Source of the DNA: Trichopria drosophilae
Lineage: Eukaryota > Arthropoda > Insecta > Hymenoptera > Diapriidae
DNA: 64,000 nt
Direction of reading: 5' to 3'
Assembly (NCBI GenBank): GCA_030407085.1
Contig: CM059584.1
Coordinates: 100,191,001-100,255,000 of the forward strand
Shown here: one piece after another, positions 24,193 to 36,999 of the stretch
How positions within the stretch are numbered: position 1 is the first letter of the stretch
Layout of the letters: every line of letters begins with the position of its first letter
Program-made: the position numbers and the translations under genes
Notes under the pieces: model-generated
What the model saw: the letters and a program-made list of their open reading frames with translations, nothing else
What the model was told of the DNA's origin: nothing
The model's database searches: none

Positions 24193-24720
24193 ATTTAATG
24201 AATTATGTATTCACAGCCATAATAGTGGATGAATATTTTATCTTGTATCCTATGTAATTGGGTGCGAAAAACCACCTTTCCTTGTAGATTACAAACCCTC
24301 AAATTGCTCACTTGCAATATTATACAAAGCTATAAAAAGTATGTCAGTTTTACTAGATGAGGGAGTAATGACATTTTTCTTTGTTCGCATGAAAAGTGAT
24401 ATACCTGATGTTAATAGAGAATGTTTGCAATTACAGTTTAGAAAAGAATTTCGTTTGGGCATAGATAATTCATTAACTGTCCAAACTAACGTAACATAAA
24501 AAAAATTGTCGCGTCTCAAATTTTACAATAAACGTGTTTTGTTTACAAAACATGCTTTGACATTTTACATTATGGAGATCAATAAACAATGCACATGTGA
24601 CATTAAGGATTCGAGTACCCTATTACCAACCATGAAGAAGATGTGGCTTGTTATAAAAATATGTTAAAACACCCAAGATTATAAAAACAAGTCAAATGAC
24701 CGATAATTAGGCTATCAAAT

Positions 24721-25600
24721 CCTTTTACACGCAAGCAAATTTTAAGCCAACACGACAGAATTTTGGGAAGTAGTAGTTACCGCACAGATTCTGGCGAATT
24801 TGAAATTACTGTTAAAATTCGAATTCGTTAAAAAGAAAATTTTTATAAACAGGTCCAATTTGAGTGCACCTTTGAGAATATTTATTCATAATTTCTAGAC
24901 GATATAGTTATTAATAATTATTTTTAATGATCTATAAACGTTGTTGATAATTATTTTTAATGATCTATAAACGTTGTTGAAACGGAAAAACTTGGTCCTT
25001 TTTTTCATTCTATAGCTTCCGTATTGATAACAGTGCAAGATACACTAAAAATGCACTCAACCTTTTTTATAGAGCATAAAATTTTCTAAAAAAAAGTCAG
25101 GGAGGGCCCTAGCCTAAAGTTAATAGATTATCCATAAATAACACTGGAATGTTGTCTTGCATGTTAATTTTGAATATTTTAGAATTTTTGTAAAATATGA
25201 GGCATATTCCATCGTTGCTCGTGGCTAAGCTATTAACTTTAGTCTAGGGCCCTCGATGATTTTTTTGCAGGAAATTTTATGCTCTACAAAAAAGTTTCAG
25301 TGTCTTTTTAGTGTATCTTGCACTGTTTTCGATACGGAAGCTTTAGAATGAAAAAAGTATCAAGTTTTTCCGTTTCAACAACGTTTATAGATCATTAATA
25401 TTAATTATTAATAACTACATAATCTGAAAATTATGAATAACTATTCAAAAAGGGATAATAAAAGTGTATCTACTTATAAAAATGTTCTTTTTAACGATTT
25501 CAAATGTTAACCGTCATTTGAAATTCGTCAGAAATCGTGCGGTAGCTGTTACTTCCCTGAGCAGTCGCATTTACTTAAAATTTCTTTCCGTGTACTAAGG
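24721..25600. mobile_element. 880-bp foldback element
   Basis: Nearly the whole element is one inverted repeat. The ends are CCTTTTACACGCAAGCAAAT and the complement of CCTTAGTACACGGAAAGAAA. Further paired landmarks are GGGAAGTA, TACCGCAC, GAATTTGAAAT, CTATAAACGTTGTTGAAACG, TGCAAGATACACTAAAAA and AGGGCCCTAG. The axis is near 25165. The left arm holds an extra direct duplication of 36 bp at 24913-24982. No frame resembles a transposase, so it would be non-autonomous. No exact target duplication was seen. Confidence 0.8.
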
Positions 25601-27713
25601 TTATATGAATAAAGATTTCTGAAGAGGACCCATATGTGAGGCCGAAATGTAAATATTTTTAGTGCGAGTGGTTTTTATTACGGCTTTCAATTTCTGAAGC
25701 TATATTGCTAAAAGGACCGTACATGCCAAGACTAAATATAACTGAACAATCAACCGAATATTTTTAACTGCAGTACTGTCAGAATTCCTCTGTGTAATAA
25801 TGTTGCAAACCTGTAGCACGTTGCATTCAGGGATCAGATTATATGAATGCATATATACAATCAGTAGTCTTGATTTTGTTGTTTCGGCATGTTAGAAAGC
25901 AGTGTTTCATATTGGCCTGATAAGACAGTGTAATGGCCATTTTCATCAAATGCATAAAAGCTAGGAACCACAGTATTGTTCGCTTACACCATGAGGCTAG
26001 ATGAATTTACATGATAAAAGTCCCAGCCATAGTGAAAGTCTGTATCGACTCTAAAGACCTGGAAAGGTCGAACAAATTTTTGAAGGGTGTAGTTATTGGC
26101 AAGAGCTATTATATTACGATCGGGGCTCATAAAATAACAGAAATTACCTGTGAAATGGACGCATTTTTCCGAAGGATAGTTAATTAAGGATTGATTTAGA
26201 GATTATACTCAGTTTACAGCTTACATGATGTAAAAATAATGATATATGTGATTTGATTAATATCATATATGTATTTTTGTCCCGAATCAGATTTACTCCT
26301 ATTTTTAAATATTGTGACCTATTGTCGATACGTAACAATCAAAATTAAGAAGTATTATATTACTATGTACGAATGGTCGATGTAGTTTCGTATTTTGTAT
26401 TATGGTCTTTTATTGTATCCCATGTACTTCAAATACTTCAAATAGTAAAAATTATATAAAATATATACATAACCTTTCCCCTCTTAATTCGTTTTGAAAT
26501 GATTTGTATTTATTAGGAAATTCATGGATGACAATGCAAAGGCAATAAGGCGTAGATTGCGAATTGACTGATAAGGCATATGGCTTTATTGATTACGATC
26601 TAAAGAGCCTCGATAGGTAGTCCTCTACTGAAGTCGGCGACTTCTAACATTTAAAAAATTAAATTAAATTTCATCGGGCACTTATGTTATCGACTTTTAA
26701 AAATTAAAGATTAGGTTAAAATTGTTACTTCCCAATAATACAGACGAGGTTAACATCTCAGATAACATGAAATTAGAAGAATTAATTAATGATTGATCTG
26801 ACAGTTGCTCGGCAATGAAGAAATTAATGTTGTTTGCAAAATAGTATAAAATAAATATTTAAAAAATAATAATCAGTTGTAGACGCACAAAATATAAGAG
26901 AAAAGTTTACTGAAATCCCAAATAGATGTATCTAGATAACATTACCCGTTTTTAACAGACATAACATTATTATAATTACAAAATCAAGAGATGTTTGCTA
27001 TTTTTTTGTATCAATAATTCAAAATGTTGCCGCAGCTATTTTGCAGACATCAATTATTTAAGACATCATAAGAAATTTGCCGAATACAGTAAGATAATGT
27101 AAACGTAATATTAATCCGTTATAAAAAGATTAATTAAACTCTTCTAATTAAAGTTTACAACATTACGCATAATACATCAGTATGCGAGAAGGGAGAAGTA
27201 GGTATTTCAGCTTTGGCAGCTATTTCGATACAGAGATTTTGTGCTATTTGTCGGCAAATTTTATTATAGCAACAATTTTGATTTTTAGTTTTAGAATCCA
27301 ATATTGATATTGTATGTACACTTCTGTGTTGTAACATCGTTGCAATCAATATTTCAAATGTACTAATAGAATGGATGTTGCATTTAAATCCTATATAAGA
27401 TTTCTCGTTCTACAAAAGTACTTTTTATATGATGACATTGGTCTCAATTTAACAATATCAAACTATGAAAGAATTCCTGGAGTATTCAACATATAACCTT
27501 TCATATCGAAGCATGCTTGCATTACAGAGCTACTTCGGTATGCTCATTTAACCTCACAAATATTTACTTATACAATTTTGTAATACATTTTTGGCCAAAA
27601 CAGTAGAATGTACCTGAATATTATATAATTTAATTTACTAGAACATTCTAATATTACACATCGATTATAGTTTAATATTATTTGCTTTTCCCCATGATTA
27701 GTTCATTACATGA
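25601..27713. other. AT-rich DNA, no gene seen
   Basis: No supported coding frame or structured repeat. The frame at 27155-27349 (minus) shows no family features. Confidence 0.4.
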
Positions 27714-28700
27714 GGTGAACCGACTATTTAATACCAAACTTTCTAAAACAAGAGAGTTTTATCAGGCTCATTTCAATACACAATCCTTTCACCACAAAAC
27801 ATTTCAACAAAATATATTAATTATAATTTAATATTATGTCCCATTTATTTTTGTATGTTTGATTCTTTCGCTAACTTTAAAACCTGCATAAAATTAGGTT
27901 AAGTTAATTTATTTAAGGTGCTGTTAGATTAGGTTAGGACAGGTTAGGTTGGGATAGATCATATTATTAAGCTGTAAAAAAATTGGATAGCAAATTTCCA
28001 TTTCATTGTCTCTCAATTTACAATCAAATGTAATTTAATATATAAATTACATTTATCTCAACCATGCTCGCAGCATATCTATAGAACCAGTGAGAACGTA
28101 TACTAAGTTTTACTAGTTCACTAGATTAACAGTTGTAATATGACATTGCAATACCTAACTTACCTCCGACGTATGGAAGTACTATGCTATACATTGAAAA
28201 TAAATTAATTCACGTTTGATGTAATCATTTCACACTCCGATTGTAAATTAATAATAATCGTGTTATATTACCACATTTGAAGTAATAAGACAGTTAAACG
28301 TATTGTACATTGCGGTGTGTACTTTAGTTATACTATAGCGTAACGTAAAATAGAATTCATATGAAAAATAACAATGAATGTTAATTTATATGCAATGGAA
28401 TAGAAATTTTCTATTACATTTTTTTAGAGTGCAGATTGGGTTAGATTAGACTCATGTTTATTTAAAGGAATTCAATTTTAGTTTCGCTATGAAAAGTTCG
28501 CATTGAAATGGTGTGCTTAGGTTAGGTTTAATTAGTTGAGATCAGGGTAGAATAGGTTATGATAGGTTATTTTAGATAAAGCTATTTTATTTAAGCGCAA
28601 TCATTTTTATGTTTTATAGCAAATCGATCATGCCATTTAATGCTTTTCGTCGTGTGTTGAACTGTCGCATGATGAATTCTGGGATGAATTATCGATTGGA
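27714..28700. mobile_element. Diverged relative of the 16.5-kb foldback element
   Basis: The left end GGTGAACCGACTATTTAATA matches the left end of the 16508-16963 element (GGTGACACGACTATTCAACA). It is followed by TTTCAACA/TTTCACCAC iterons and, at about 27890-27950 and 28430-28580, TTAGG-like words. Inverted-type words (GTTGAACTGTCGCATGATG) occur at about 28655-28680. The right boundary is approximate and no target duplication was found. Confidence 0.4.
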
Positions 28701-28739
28701 AAAGTCATCCAATGAATAATGACTTAGTGTACATCCTTG

Positions 28740-31700
28740 ATTCAATGAACTTGAAATAAATCTCTGTTAATGAATTTGGCGATATAATTAGAATAAGTTG
28801 GCCTTAATATTTTTAATCGATACAGAGGAATGCACGTTGATAAGGAAGCATCGAAACTATTGGTCGTATGTCAGATTGAAATAGAAAAAGACATCACAAT
28901 CCAAGCCTGGTAGTAAACTTCATGAAATGTGTAGCGATTTTTCGAATCTCAGATTGGGTTAGGTTTTCATAAACAGAGTTATTATTTTGAACGTTTCATG
29001 TGGATATATGAAATTTAACGAAATCTCAGATACTCGATGAACTAAGGGATGACGTATTTTGTAAATCCACTTATCCACTCACGAAACTTAGATCCTATAA
29101 CATCGAACTTACGTTCCATGCCCATGTTGGTAATGGGATCATAAGCAAAACAGGAGACACCTATCCCGATCCTTTCTCGTTAACTCCCAATAATTTTCGT
29201 TCTGTCCATATAAACTAAAAATTTCGAATATCATCGGGTTTAATGTGCATTAAATATTATTAGTTTCTTAGTAATGCAGAATGCATTCAAGTGGATTCTT
29301 TAAATAAAATGTTACGATTTACTCTGATCTTATGACAGATGCATATTCCGATGTAGATTATTTTTCAGTTAGATTGCATCTTTGTTTGCACAACAGCTAT
29401 AACTTCAAGTTTATGGTACTTGTTTATAGGTACCAATATAACAAGCACACGGAAGTTAACATAAAAATAATTTTGTTTATTTATCAGTATATAACATCAA
29501 TTTCGATGGACATGACTTTTTTAGGTTTGCATTTATCTCTTACTAGAAACCTGCAAAGTAGGCAATAATTTCATTATTGACAACAAATTGAAAATTGCAG
29601 TAAAAAATTCATAACAATAAAAATATGCTGACGATGTTCACAATAACGTTTATTTGCTGTAGAATGTTCGCGCTATATGTTGGCAGCAAGTTTGAAGCTT
29701 AGTTCGTATAACAAGTATGAAGTTACCTCGTTTGTGTATACTCCTTTCAGGTTAACTGGTTTCAACTGGAGCAATTGACCTATTCCTAGTTTGGCTTTGA
29801 GACACTCTATACCTTCAGATTTGCGACAAATTCTACACGTACAATTAGGTGTAGATCAACATTATGAGTGAGCTAAAAGTTTTCGTAACTTATTTAGATT
29901 ATGAAAGATTTTTATTAGTCACAAAGGTATTCATATCACGATTGTTCGTGTGCAGTACCTATGCAATAAACAGATATCAAGTATTTTATGAACATTTCAT
30001 ATCAGTTAGTTGAAATAAGTATTACTTTATACTTTTATTGCAAAAGCAAATGTGAAAATCGAGGAATGCTGTAATAAAGTATAGATTGTTCAATCCCACA
30101 TAATTATCGCATGCAATAATAATTAACAGAAGCAAATTGTACTGATGCTGATAATTATCGCGCATGCGACTGGTTTTACTCGAAATTAAAAATGATTTAT
30201 TCTACTCACTTGCGTTTTTGGTACAAAACACCCAGAATTACAAAAGCTATGCAAGTCCATTTTGATTTAATGTTCAATTTTGCTGCCTATACAGAAGTTA
30301 TATTATTTAAATGATTACATCTAGGTCGAAAAACGATCACAGTAAAAAAAGATACTTTGTATTTCAGAAAGTTTCTGCGAAACTGAATCTCTTTACTGGA
30401 ATAAAAGAGCACTTTAAACCTGATCGCGGAATAATGGAAACTTGTTTGTATCTATTTCCTCTTTTTCCCTTTTCGTTATCCGAATTATCCATTAAATACC
30501 GCCCTTTATTCTCTTATCATCTCTTTATTTATCGTATTCGATATACGTCTATCGTGATTGAATCTCAAGTTCATTAATAAGAGTACGTACTGACAAATAC
30601 TACCTTTCCATTAAATATTTCGTTTTTGCAGTACTGTTTAATTTTAGTAATTATTGATCTTCATTACGACAATATTCTCTCAACTGTCGAGTTTCAAATA
30701 TGCGTGTGAACATTAACTATAACAAGTACAAAAGCTACAATAGTTCCATACACTAAGAAAAAAGTAGCATTAATTACTACTCGTAGCAGTTGAATATGCC
30801 TCAACAACCGAATAGCATAGAATACTGGCGTGACATTAGATACTGCTTGTAGTAATAAAATATGCGCGACAGAGACTATTTTTCACACTCCGGGAGTAGA
30901 AGTCGATTTTGCGCCCTGCAGTGAAATATTCGCGCGTAAATTATCGAGCCACACGCCCGTCGTATTGAGAATTATTGTATGGAACACGGACGAAATATCG
31001 ATTATTGCGCCGTTGTTACATAGTATATTATTAATGTACAATTACAATGTGATCAAATACTACAAAAATTATCATTATGTACTATTTTTAGTGTAATTGA
31101 AAATGGACCATCGTCATTTTTCTCAATGTATATTCTATGATATACTTATATTCTATTATTTAATGTTTTTTAAAGTATATTTCATCCTATATTGTTGTAA
31201 ATTACTTTCAACTTATTAAATAAGAGATCTTGCAACAAGTAAAAGTTTGCAAGTGCTTGAACAATACCAGAACAAAGATAAACCATTGACAGAAAAAATA
31301 ACTTAACATATAAAGCGTTAATGTTAATAAAACTGACACTTTACTTTATTCCAACTATATAATTATAGTTCAGAGATATTTTTCTTAGTTATAAGTATTA
31401 TTTAAATTATGCATCATAGTCGTGTGATTTTCGTATTTTGAAAAGAATATTTCCGATATCCAAATCTCAGCTCAATAAATAAAACCCACTGGCAAACAGA
31501 AATAGAACTAAATGTAACGAAATCGTAACTGTAAATATTTAAACATTTGCAATTAAATCATTTATCGATCGTATGTTATTATGGTTATATCCAAAGATCG
31601 TTGAATCGTTATGGAATTGCTCTTGGAAGTCGACTCCCTACTTGGTTTTAATTACACTCCTTACACTCTCTCTGTACATCGTATCTGATAATTGGCTGCT

Positions 31701-32439
31701 GAAAGACATGTTCAGATATGAGGCACTTTTTGAAATTCAACTCCAGGAAATCTAATAAAACTTTACAATATGTGGCTATTATGTACCAACTTTTTATTTA
31801 TTAAGTTATACATCAGAACAATATAGTTTAAATAATTACAATTATTTTATTTATACTTAAAATCTTTATCTAGTACTTTTAGATGAATTCAGAAATTTGA
31901 AAAACTGACTTTGACTATTTTAAAAGACTCTTACATAAATCATTATTTTGGGATCAATGTGTAAAGTACTGCTAAATATAATTTCATCTGAGTTTTAAAG
32001 GAATATTAAAAGATAATTAACGTTGTTTTAATATTGGAAAGTTACGAACGATGCTATTATTACTCTTTCTTCGATTTCATTTTATTTCCAGGTCATACCA
32101 CATAGTTAAGAAGAATAAAAAGATTGACTGTTTACTTTATTTTCCCTTTTAGTGCCCATAAGAACATAGAATAAGAATAATAATCGGCGAAATAAAGACA
32201 GCAATACAATGAAGCAATACTCTCATTTATAAATAGTTTATTTTATTTTATCGAATTTTGCGATATTTTTGAAGATTTTAGTGATATTGAAGATTAGTTA
32301 AGAAAATAACAATTTCAAGATACTCACAAACTTGCGACCGATTGTGTACAAAAAAGACATATTTATTAATTACGTCAAAATCGGGACTTTCTATTCGACT
32401 TAAATATTTATTTATTATAAAGATGATACATGGGAAAAT
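28740..32439. other. AT-rich DNA, weak conserved-looking patches only
   Basis: No supported gene. A GC-richer patch at 30880-30980 contains GCGCGACAGAGAC and CACACGCCCGTCG words. At about 30752 the words TACACTAAGAAAAAAGTAG and TTACTACTCGTAG resemble the left ends of the CTACTT-type MITEs at 33 and 40 kb. Confidence 0.35.
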
Positions 32440-32575
32440 AGTTGGTCAGCGTAACGAGAAAAGTTGTTGCTCCAACTACAAAAAGTAGTAAAAATGAACC
32501 AGCGATATTTTTAAGTCGGCGTTACTATTTCAAGTTAGTTGACAACTTTTCTACTTAGAGTTACTAATTATTCTT
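32440..32575. repeat. MITE-like fragment with ACTACAAAAAGTAGT words
   Basis: GTAACGAGAAAAGTTGTTGC opens the piece and GACAACTTTTCTACTTAGAG closes it in inverted order. The internal AACTACAAAAAGTAGT word is self-complementary and recurs in the elements at 33073-33284 and 40357-40553. Confidence 0.35.
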
Positions 32576-33072
32576 CTCGATTTGCCGTTTTTATCAATTA
32601 ATTTGTCATAATTAACAATATATTTTATATAAATTTCACTAATATTCATCATGATTTATAATACATTGCGACTACTAATAAATTAATTATTGAAAAAACG
32701 TTCAATTCGTAAGAAACCAACAAATATAAGATAAACACTCAAAACCTGCATTATATTTTGAACTCAAACTGCATGTTTTATTATATTCATGAAAGTTTAA
32801 TTGTTGCAATCAAGGCATGCAAAAATCTTAAGTATAATAATCGAACACAAGAGAGAATTTATGCAATGCGTTAACATAAAATAGGGCTACGATCTGCTGT
32901 ACTTCCTCTTACTACAAACTACTCTAATTTACGTCTCTACGTTTTTTATGCAACACTTTTGTTCATATTTGTATTTATTTTATATTGCTGGATTTTTCAT
33001 CGACCCTAAATATATAATAAATTGTTTAAAATTTACTGTTAAAATTAAATAGTGTGCTGATAAAGTTGAAAG

Positions 33073-33284
33073 CTTCGTTTCGTTACTAGAAAAAATAGTT
33101 ATATTAACTACAAAAGGTAGTTTAGAAGTGGGTTTTACAAATATCGATAGTTAGTGTAACTATTTCAAATTACTAGCAGTGGGAAACATTGATTTATTAT
33201 ATTTACTAATTTTTTTGTTGCACTGATTACTTTTGAGCTTACTACATTTAGTAGTTGCGTAACTAATCATTTATTTCCGTGTAG
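33073..33284. repeat. MITE-like fragment ending TTTCCGTGTA
   Basis: Contains AACTACAAAAGGTAGTT near the left and ACTACATTTAGTAGTTG near the right, and ends in TTTCCGTGTA, the same end as the MITE at 40357-40553. The left end (expected TACACGGAAA) is not clear. Confidence 0.4.
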
Positions 33285-33529
33285 AACAACTAAGTTATTC
33301 TTTTAATTCGATGACAACCGATACCCTGAATCAAAACTGACGACATTTATGATTATACAGGAAACTGCTCATTTTGCCACAGCAATAAGTGTGCATTACA
33401 TAACTCGAACGTGCCACTATTAAAGTATAAATTATCTATGTCATATGCTAAAAATTATGCATTATGTTTACAAACAAGATACGTAGTAGTAAAATTAGCG
33501 CAATTAGTAAAAGAGCGCTCATCTGTAAT

Positions 33530-33730
33530 CTTTCACCTAATATCCTTGTAATTGCTCGTTGCGTTTCACGGCAGAAATAATTTCATTTGCATAATGATTA
33601 TGCGATTACCTACGCGTGCAACTTGGAAAGTGGCTGCTACGGCCTGTTCTGAAATTAGCCCCTATTTGCGTTTACCGCCATGTAGCCCCTATTAAAGTGC
33701 AACATTATATTTTCCCCGCGATTACGATGA
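33530..33730. promoter_or_regulatory. GC-richer island with an octamer-homeodomain cluster
   Basis: ATTTGCATAATGATTATGCG at 33585-33604 combines an ATTTGCAT octamer (POU-type site) with overlapping TAAT/ATTA homeodomain cores in a partly palindromic setting. The surrounding sequence is GC-richer than its neighbours. It may be a conserved enhancer; function is inferred from motif content only. Confidence 0.3.
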
Positions 33731-33949
33731 CTGCGTATAGGTTCTATCCCCATATTTTGTAAATGTCGCAGGTGTGAAGTGTTATTTTTAATGATCCCAA
33801 GCCATAGATTTTTGCCATGTAACATGTTATTATGTGACCAAGAAATCATGAATAAAAAAGGATTTGCATTCATCTTCTAATGTCAAGATAGATCTTATCT
33901 ATTGTTCTTCAATAAAGTTGTGAATACAATTTAAATAAAAATTCACAAT

Positions 33950-34340
33950 ACCTTTCCTGGTAGAAATTGTAAGCACTTTTATTGGTTTCAAAATTATTGG
34001 ACAAATATGTTGCTTTAAAAATGTATACAATAAAAATATACATAAATTTTCTAATAACTGTACAATATTACGCAAAACATATAATACACAAAACATATAA
34101 TACACAAAACATATATTACACAAAAAATTTTTACAAAACTGTCTAACTTTTAGACATGAAAAATGTACAATAATTGTGGGCAATGTTTCTATCCAATAAA
34201 TATACATTAAAACTGTTCTAAGATTTATACGACGTATACTGTCCAAATATTGGACATAAAATGTACATTGAACTTGCATACAATTTTTTTAGCTAATAAA
34301 TGTACAAGAAAAATATTTCAAATTTATATGCAGGAACTAC
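33950..34340. repeat. Inverted-repeat element with TGTACAA and TTGGACA words
   Basis: Starts near CCTGGTAGAAATTGTAAGCA and ends near ATATGCAGGAACTAC. TATTGGACA, AATGTACA and TGTACAA recur on both strands through it. Similar words with the end CCTGGCAGAAATTAAAGCAT are found on the opposite strand at about 36590-36745, so two related copies appear to flank the element at 34731-36545. A small AACATATAATACACAA tandem repeat lies at 34078-34125. The longest open frame here (126 codons, minus) is Phe/Leu/Ile-rich and unlikely to be a gene. Confidence 0.4.
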
Positions 34341-34552
34341 TTTGTAGACGCGTAGCAGTCGTCGAATACAGACATTCAGACGCTGTCGGAGAGATGCTTT
34401 TATTTATTTTGTTGTTCAAAGCACTTGATGCGACATATGAATTTGTGAACACGTTGATCATGGTGTCATAAGCCTATGAGATAAAAGTCATGAAACTGAA
34501 ACATTCGATTGATCACTCAACATTGATCAAATATGAAACTTCGAACACTTAC

Positions 34553-34595
34553 CGGGTGGTGGTCCATGAAGCATACCGATGAACACATGCGCCAT
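34553..34595 (-). CDS. Possible short first coding exon (MAHVFIGMLHGPPP)
   Basis: On the minus strand an ATG preceded in frame by a stop opens 14 codons reading MAHVFIGMLHGPPP. The frame runs straight into a strong donor, CCG/GTAAGT, at 34553/34552 (phase 1). The combination of start, balanced codon use and consensus donor is suggestive. But the frame is very short, no downstream partner exon was identified, and a competing ATG frame (MHGACVHRYASW) overlaps. It could be chance. Confidence 0.2.
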
Positions 34596-34730
34596 GCATT
34601 TTTATATGTAATTATTCCCGTAAAATGTCTCTCTTGCGCTTCTTGTTATGACCGAGTGCGAAAAGTTAGATCGTTGACAATATATAAGTATGAAGGAATA
34701 TCAGTAGTAATCCTTTATATTATCCCAAGC

Positions 34731-36545
34731 AACAAGAGAAGTCATTTCGACCAAGCCAAAGTCAGAATGCCCTAATCAAGTAAAATTAACCACATTTCGA
34801 CCAAAAAATCGTCCTGTAAGTCGAATAGACTTTCAAGACCTAAACGCAGGTCGAAAATCACCTAAATATTACCTAAGAAATGCCTTTACAGTCCAATGAC
34901 TTCAAAGTTATATATTAGGTCGAAATTACGAAATCTGGAACAAAAATATGTTTTCAAAGTCGAATAAACTTATAAGTCGATATCATGCCCACTTTTAAGT
35001 CAATATGACCTTGCACATTTCCCTTTTTTCGACTACGAGGGTGAAATGTTTTAATTGGTAAATATGCCTCATATAAGTCTAGATTTTGACTAACGGATTA
35101 AAATTAAGACCTAATGGTCTGCTGCACGTTTGACCTGAAAGTCGAATTTACTACAGAAAATTACTTATAAGACATTTCGACTAATAAGGTTACAGACGAC
35201 GACACAAACAAAATAACGAAACAACCTAACCTCAAACTAAATATATACGTTAGTACTGATCGTCCTGTGTAAATGTTTATAAACGACAATGACTCGAAAA
35301 AGATCGTTCCGTCTTTCATCGGCGTTTCATAGGCAGGAAAAGTAACTGTCTAGTGAAACAGAGACAACTGTAGGTACCAGTCGCGATATTGTACAGTCGA
35401 CAAGTTCGACAAGATGTTCCTGCAGGCAGTTTTCCTGAAGATGTTACCGACGATTTCGCGACAAACGAATTATGTAATTCTCCATTACTAGTGGAAGAAT
35501 TAAGCAGCTGGTGACACTAATTTTGAAAGTGTCAAATAATTGACAAAATGTCACTGACAAAATACATATATTGTATCGAAGATCGATTTACCGAAGAATC
35601 TATACTGAACAACAGTAATCGAACACATATATATACATATTTATGTATATATGCATATGCAAATTCCCTATCGGTCGATAGTTGGACTTCAAAGTTGTGA
35701 ACTTTGAAGTCAAAATTCCCTAAATGAGGAAATTTGATTTACAGGTCGACAGGTCGAATATAGGTCGAAACTCAAAATAGCGCATAATTTGATGTCCACC
35801 ATTAGCATACTAGCATAACCTCTAAAATTCGCTAGTAACTAATTAATTTAATTCCGCTGTTCAATTTCCTCTGTAAACGTAAATAAGACATATTTTTTAT
35901 CACGTTTGCTGTACGAATTAAACAAAAAATATTTCAAGATGATTTAAGCGTAAAATAAAATTGCCGATTTTCCCACGGTAAATTAATTATTATTTTAAAT
36001 TGCTTATTTTCACGGCGAGTTAATTCTTAACGGGGTAGCATATAAGTCTGAACAGGAAATGTTCAGTCGCACGTAAATTTAACGTTATATTATGCTTAAT
36101 TTTATTATCAGAAAACTGACATAATCTGTATATTTATTTCCTTTGCTTTGTATTCTGACGAAAGCTGTAAAGTATTGCATTATTGTACCATGACATAAGT
36201 ATATTAGGATACAAGTACACAGTCAGGCTTGCCACGCGCAAAGAAGAAAAGTTAGAAACAAAAGGAGTATGGATGTGGTCAGAATTAAGTCGACAAAAGG
36301 TAAAAATTACCTAAATATTACCAATTTTGCCCAAGTACAGGTCGATTTTATGAAGTTCATACTATGCCCTTTTGGGAAAAATGCCTTGTATTACCAAATT
36401 TCGACCAAACAATTACTTCTACTTTTGTCCCCACTTACCGTAATTCGATTTCTATTTTAGGTAAATAAGATGTGGTCGAGAAAATTTCTCACCCTGATGG
36501 AAGGTCAAAAAGAGGTAATTTCGCCCTATTTTGCTGCTTGGGATA
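34731..36545. mobile_element. 1.8-kb element with TATCCCAAGCA ends and GTCGAAA iterons
   Basis: The left end TATCCCAAGCAACAAGAGAA and the right end TTTTGCTGCTTGGGATA are inverted copies. Inside both ends, words such as ATTTCGACC, AGGTCGAAAA, AAGTCGAATA and CACCTAAATATTACC recur many times, forward and inverted. The middle (35180-36270) is mostly unrelated, AT-rich sequence. No transposase frame. Possibly several insertions nested in each other. Confidence 0.5.
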
Positions 36546-36589
36546 TAGCTGGTGCCTATTGTCAGTTACATAATTTAATTTTAATTTTT

Positions 36590-36745
36590 CTTTTCCTCTG
36601 TCCAATAAACATGTATAATAAATGTACAAGAAAATCTTACACTTTTAGCAAAAAATTGGGTAGTTTAATTGCATATTTCTTGTACATTTGCCATGAATAT
36701 TGTACAAAAAATGTCCAATAAATGCTTTAATTTCTGCCAGGGTTG
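36590..36745. repeat. Fragment related to the 33.95-kb repeat
   Basis: Holds TCCAATAAACATGTATAATA, TTGTACATTTGCC and TTGTACAAAAAATGTCCAAT, and ends in ATTTCTGCCAGGGTTG, which is the inverted form of the CCTGG(T/C)AGAAATT start at 33.95 kb. Confidence 0.4.
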
Positions 36746-36999
36746 ATACTTAAGTAATAAGAATAGATTCAAATAATTTAAGCAAGACCAATAATTTCAG
36801 TAGTAACGGCAGGTATAAAAGATGTTTCCCCCAGGTTCTACTACTTAAATAGTATCCCTAACTTTAAATTTTCCAATCCTCACAGATATTTGCTATATCA
36901 AATTCATTCCACGTTAATGCACCTGCCAACGTATTCTTTGTAACCCCCTCTACAGGGCTATCCTTTCTTTTTCCTGTACGATATATTCCAATTTCGGTT

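Noticed and set aside
33899..34279. 126-codon minus-strand open frame
   Set aside because: Lies inside an inverted-repeat element and has biased Cys/Tyr/Leu/Ile composition from repeated TGTACAA-type words.
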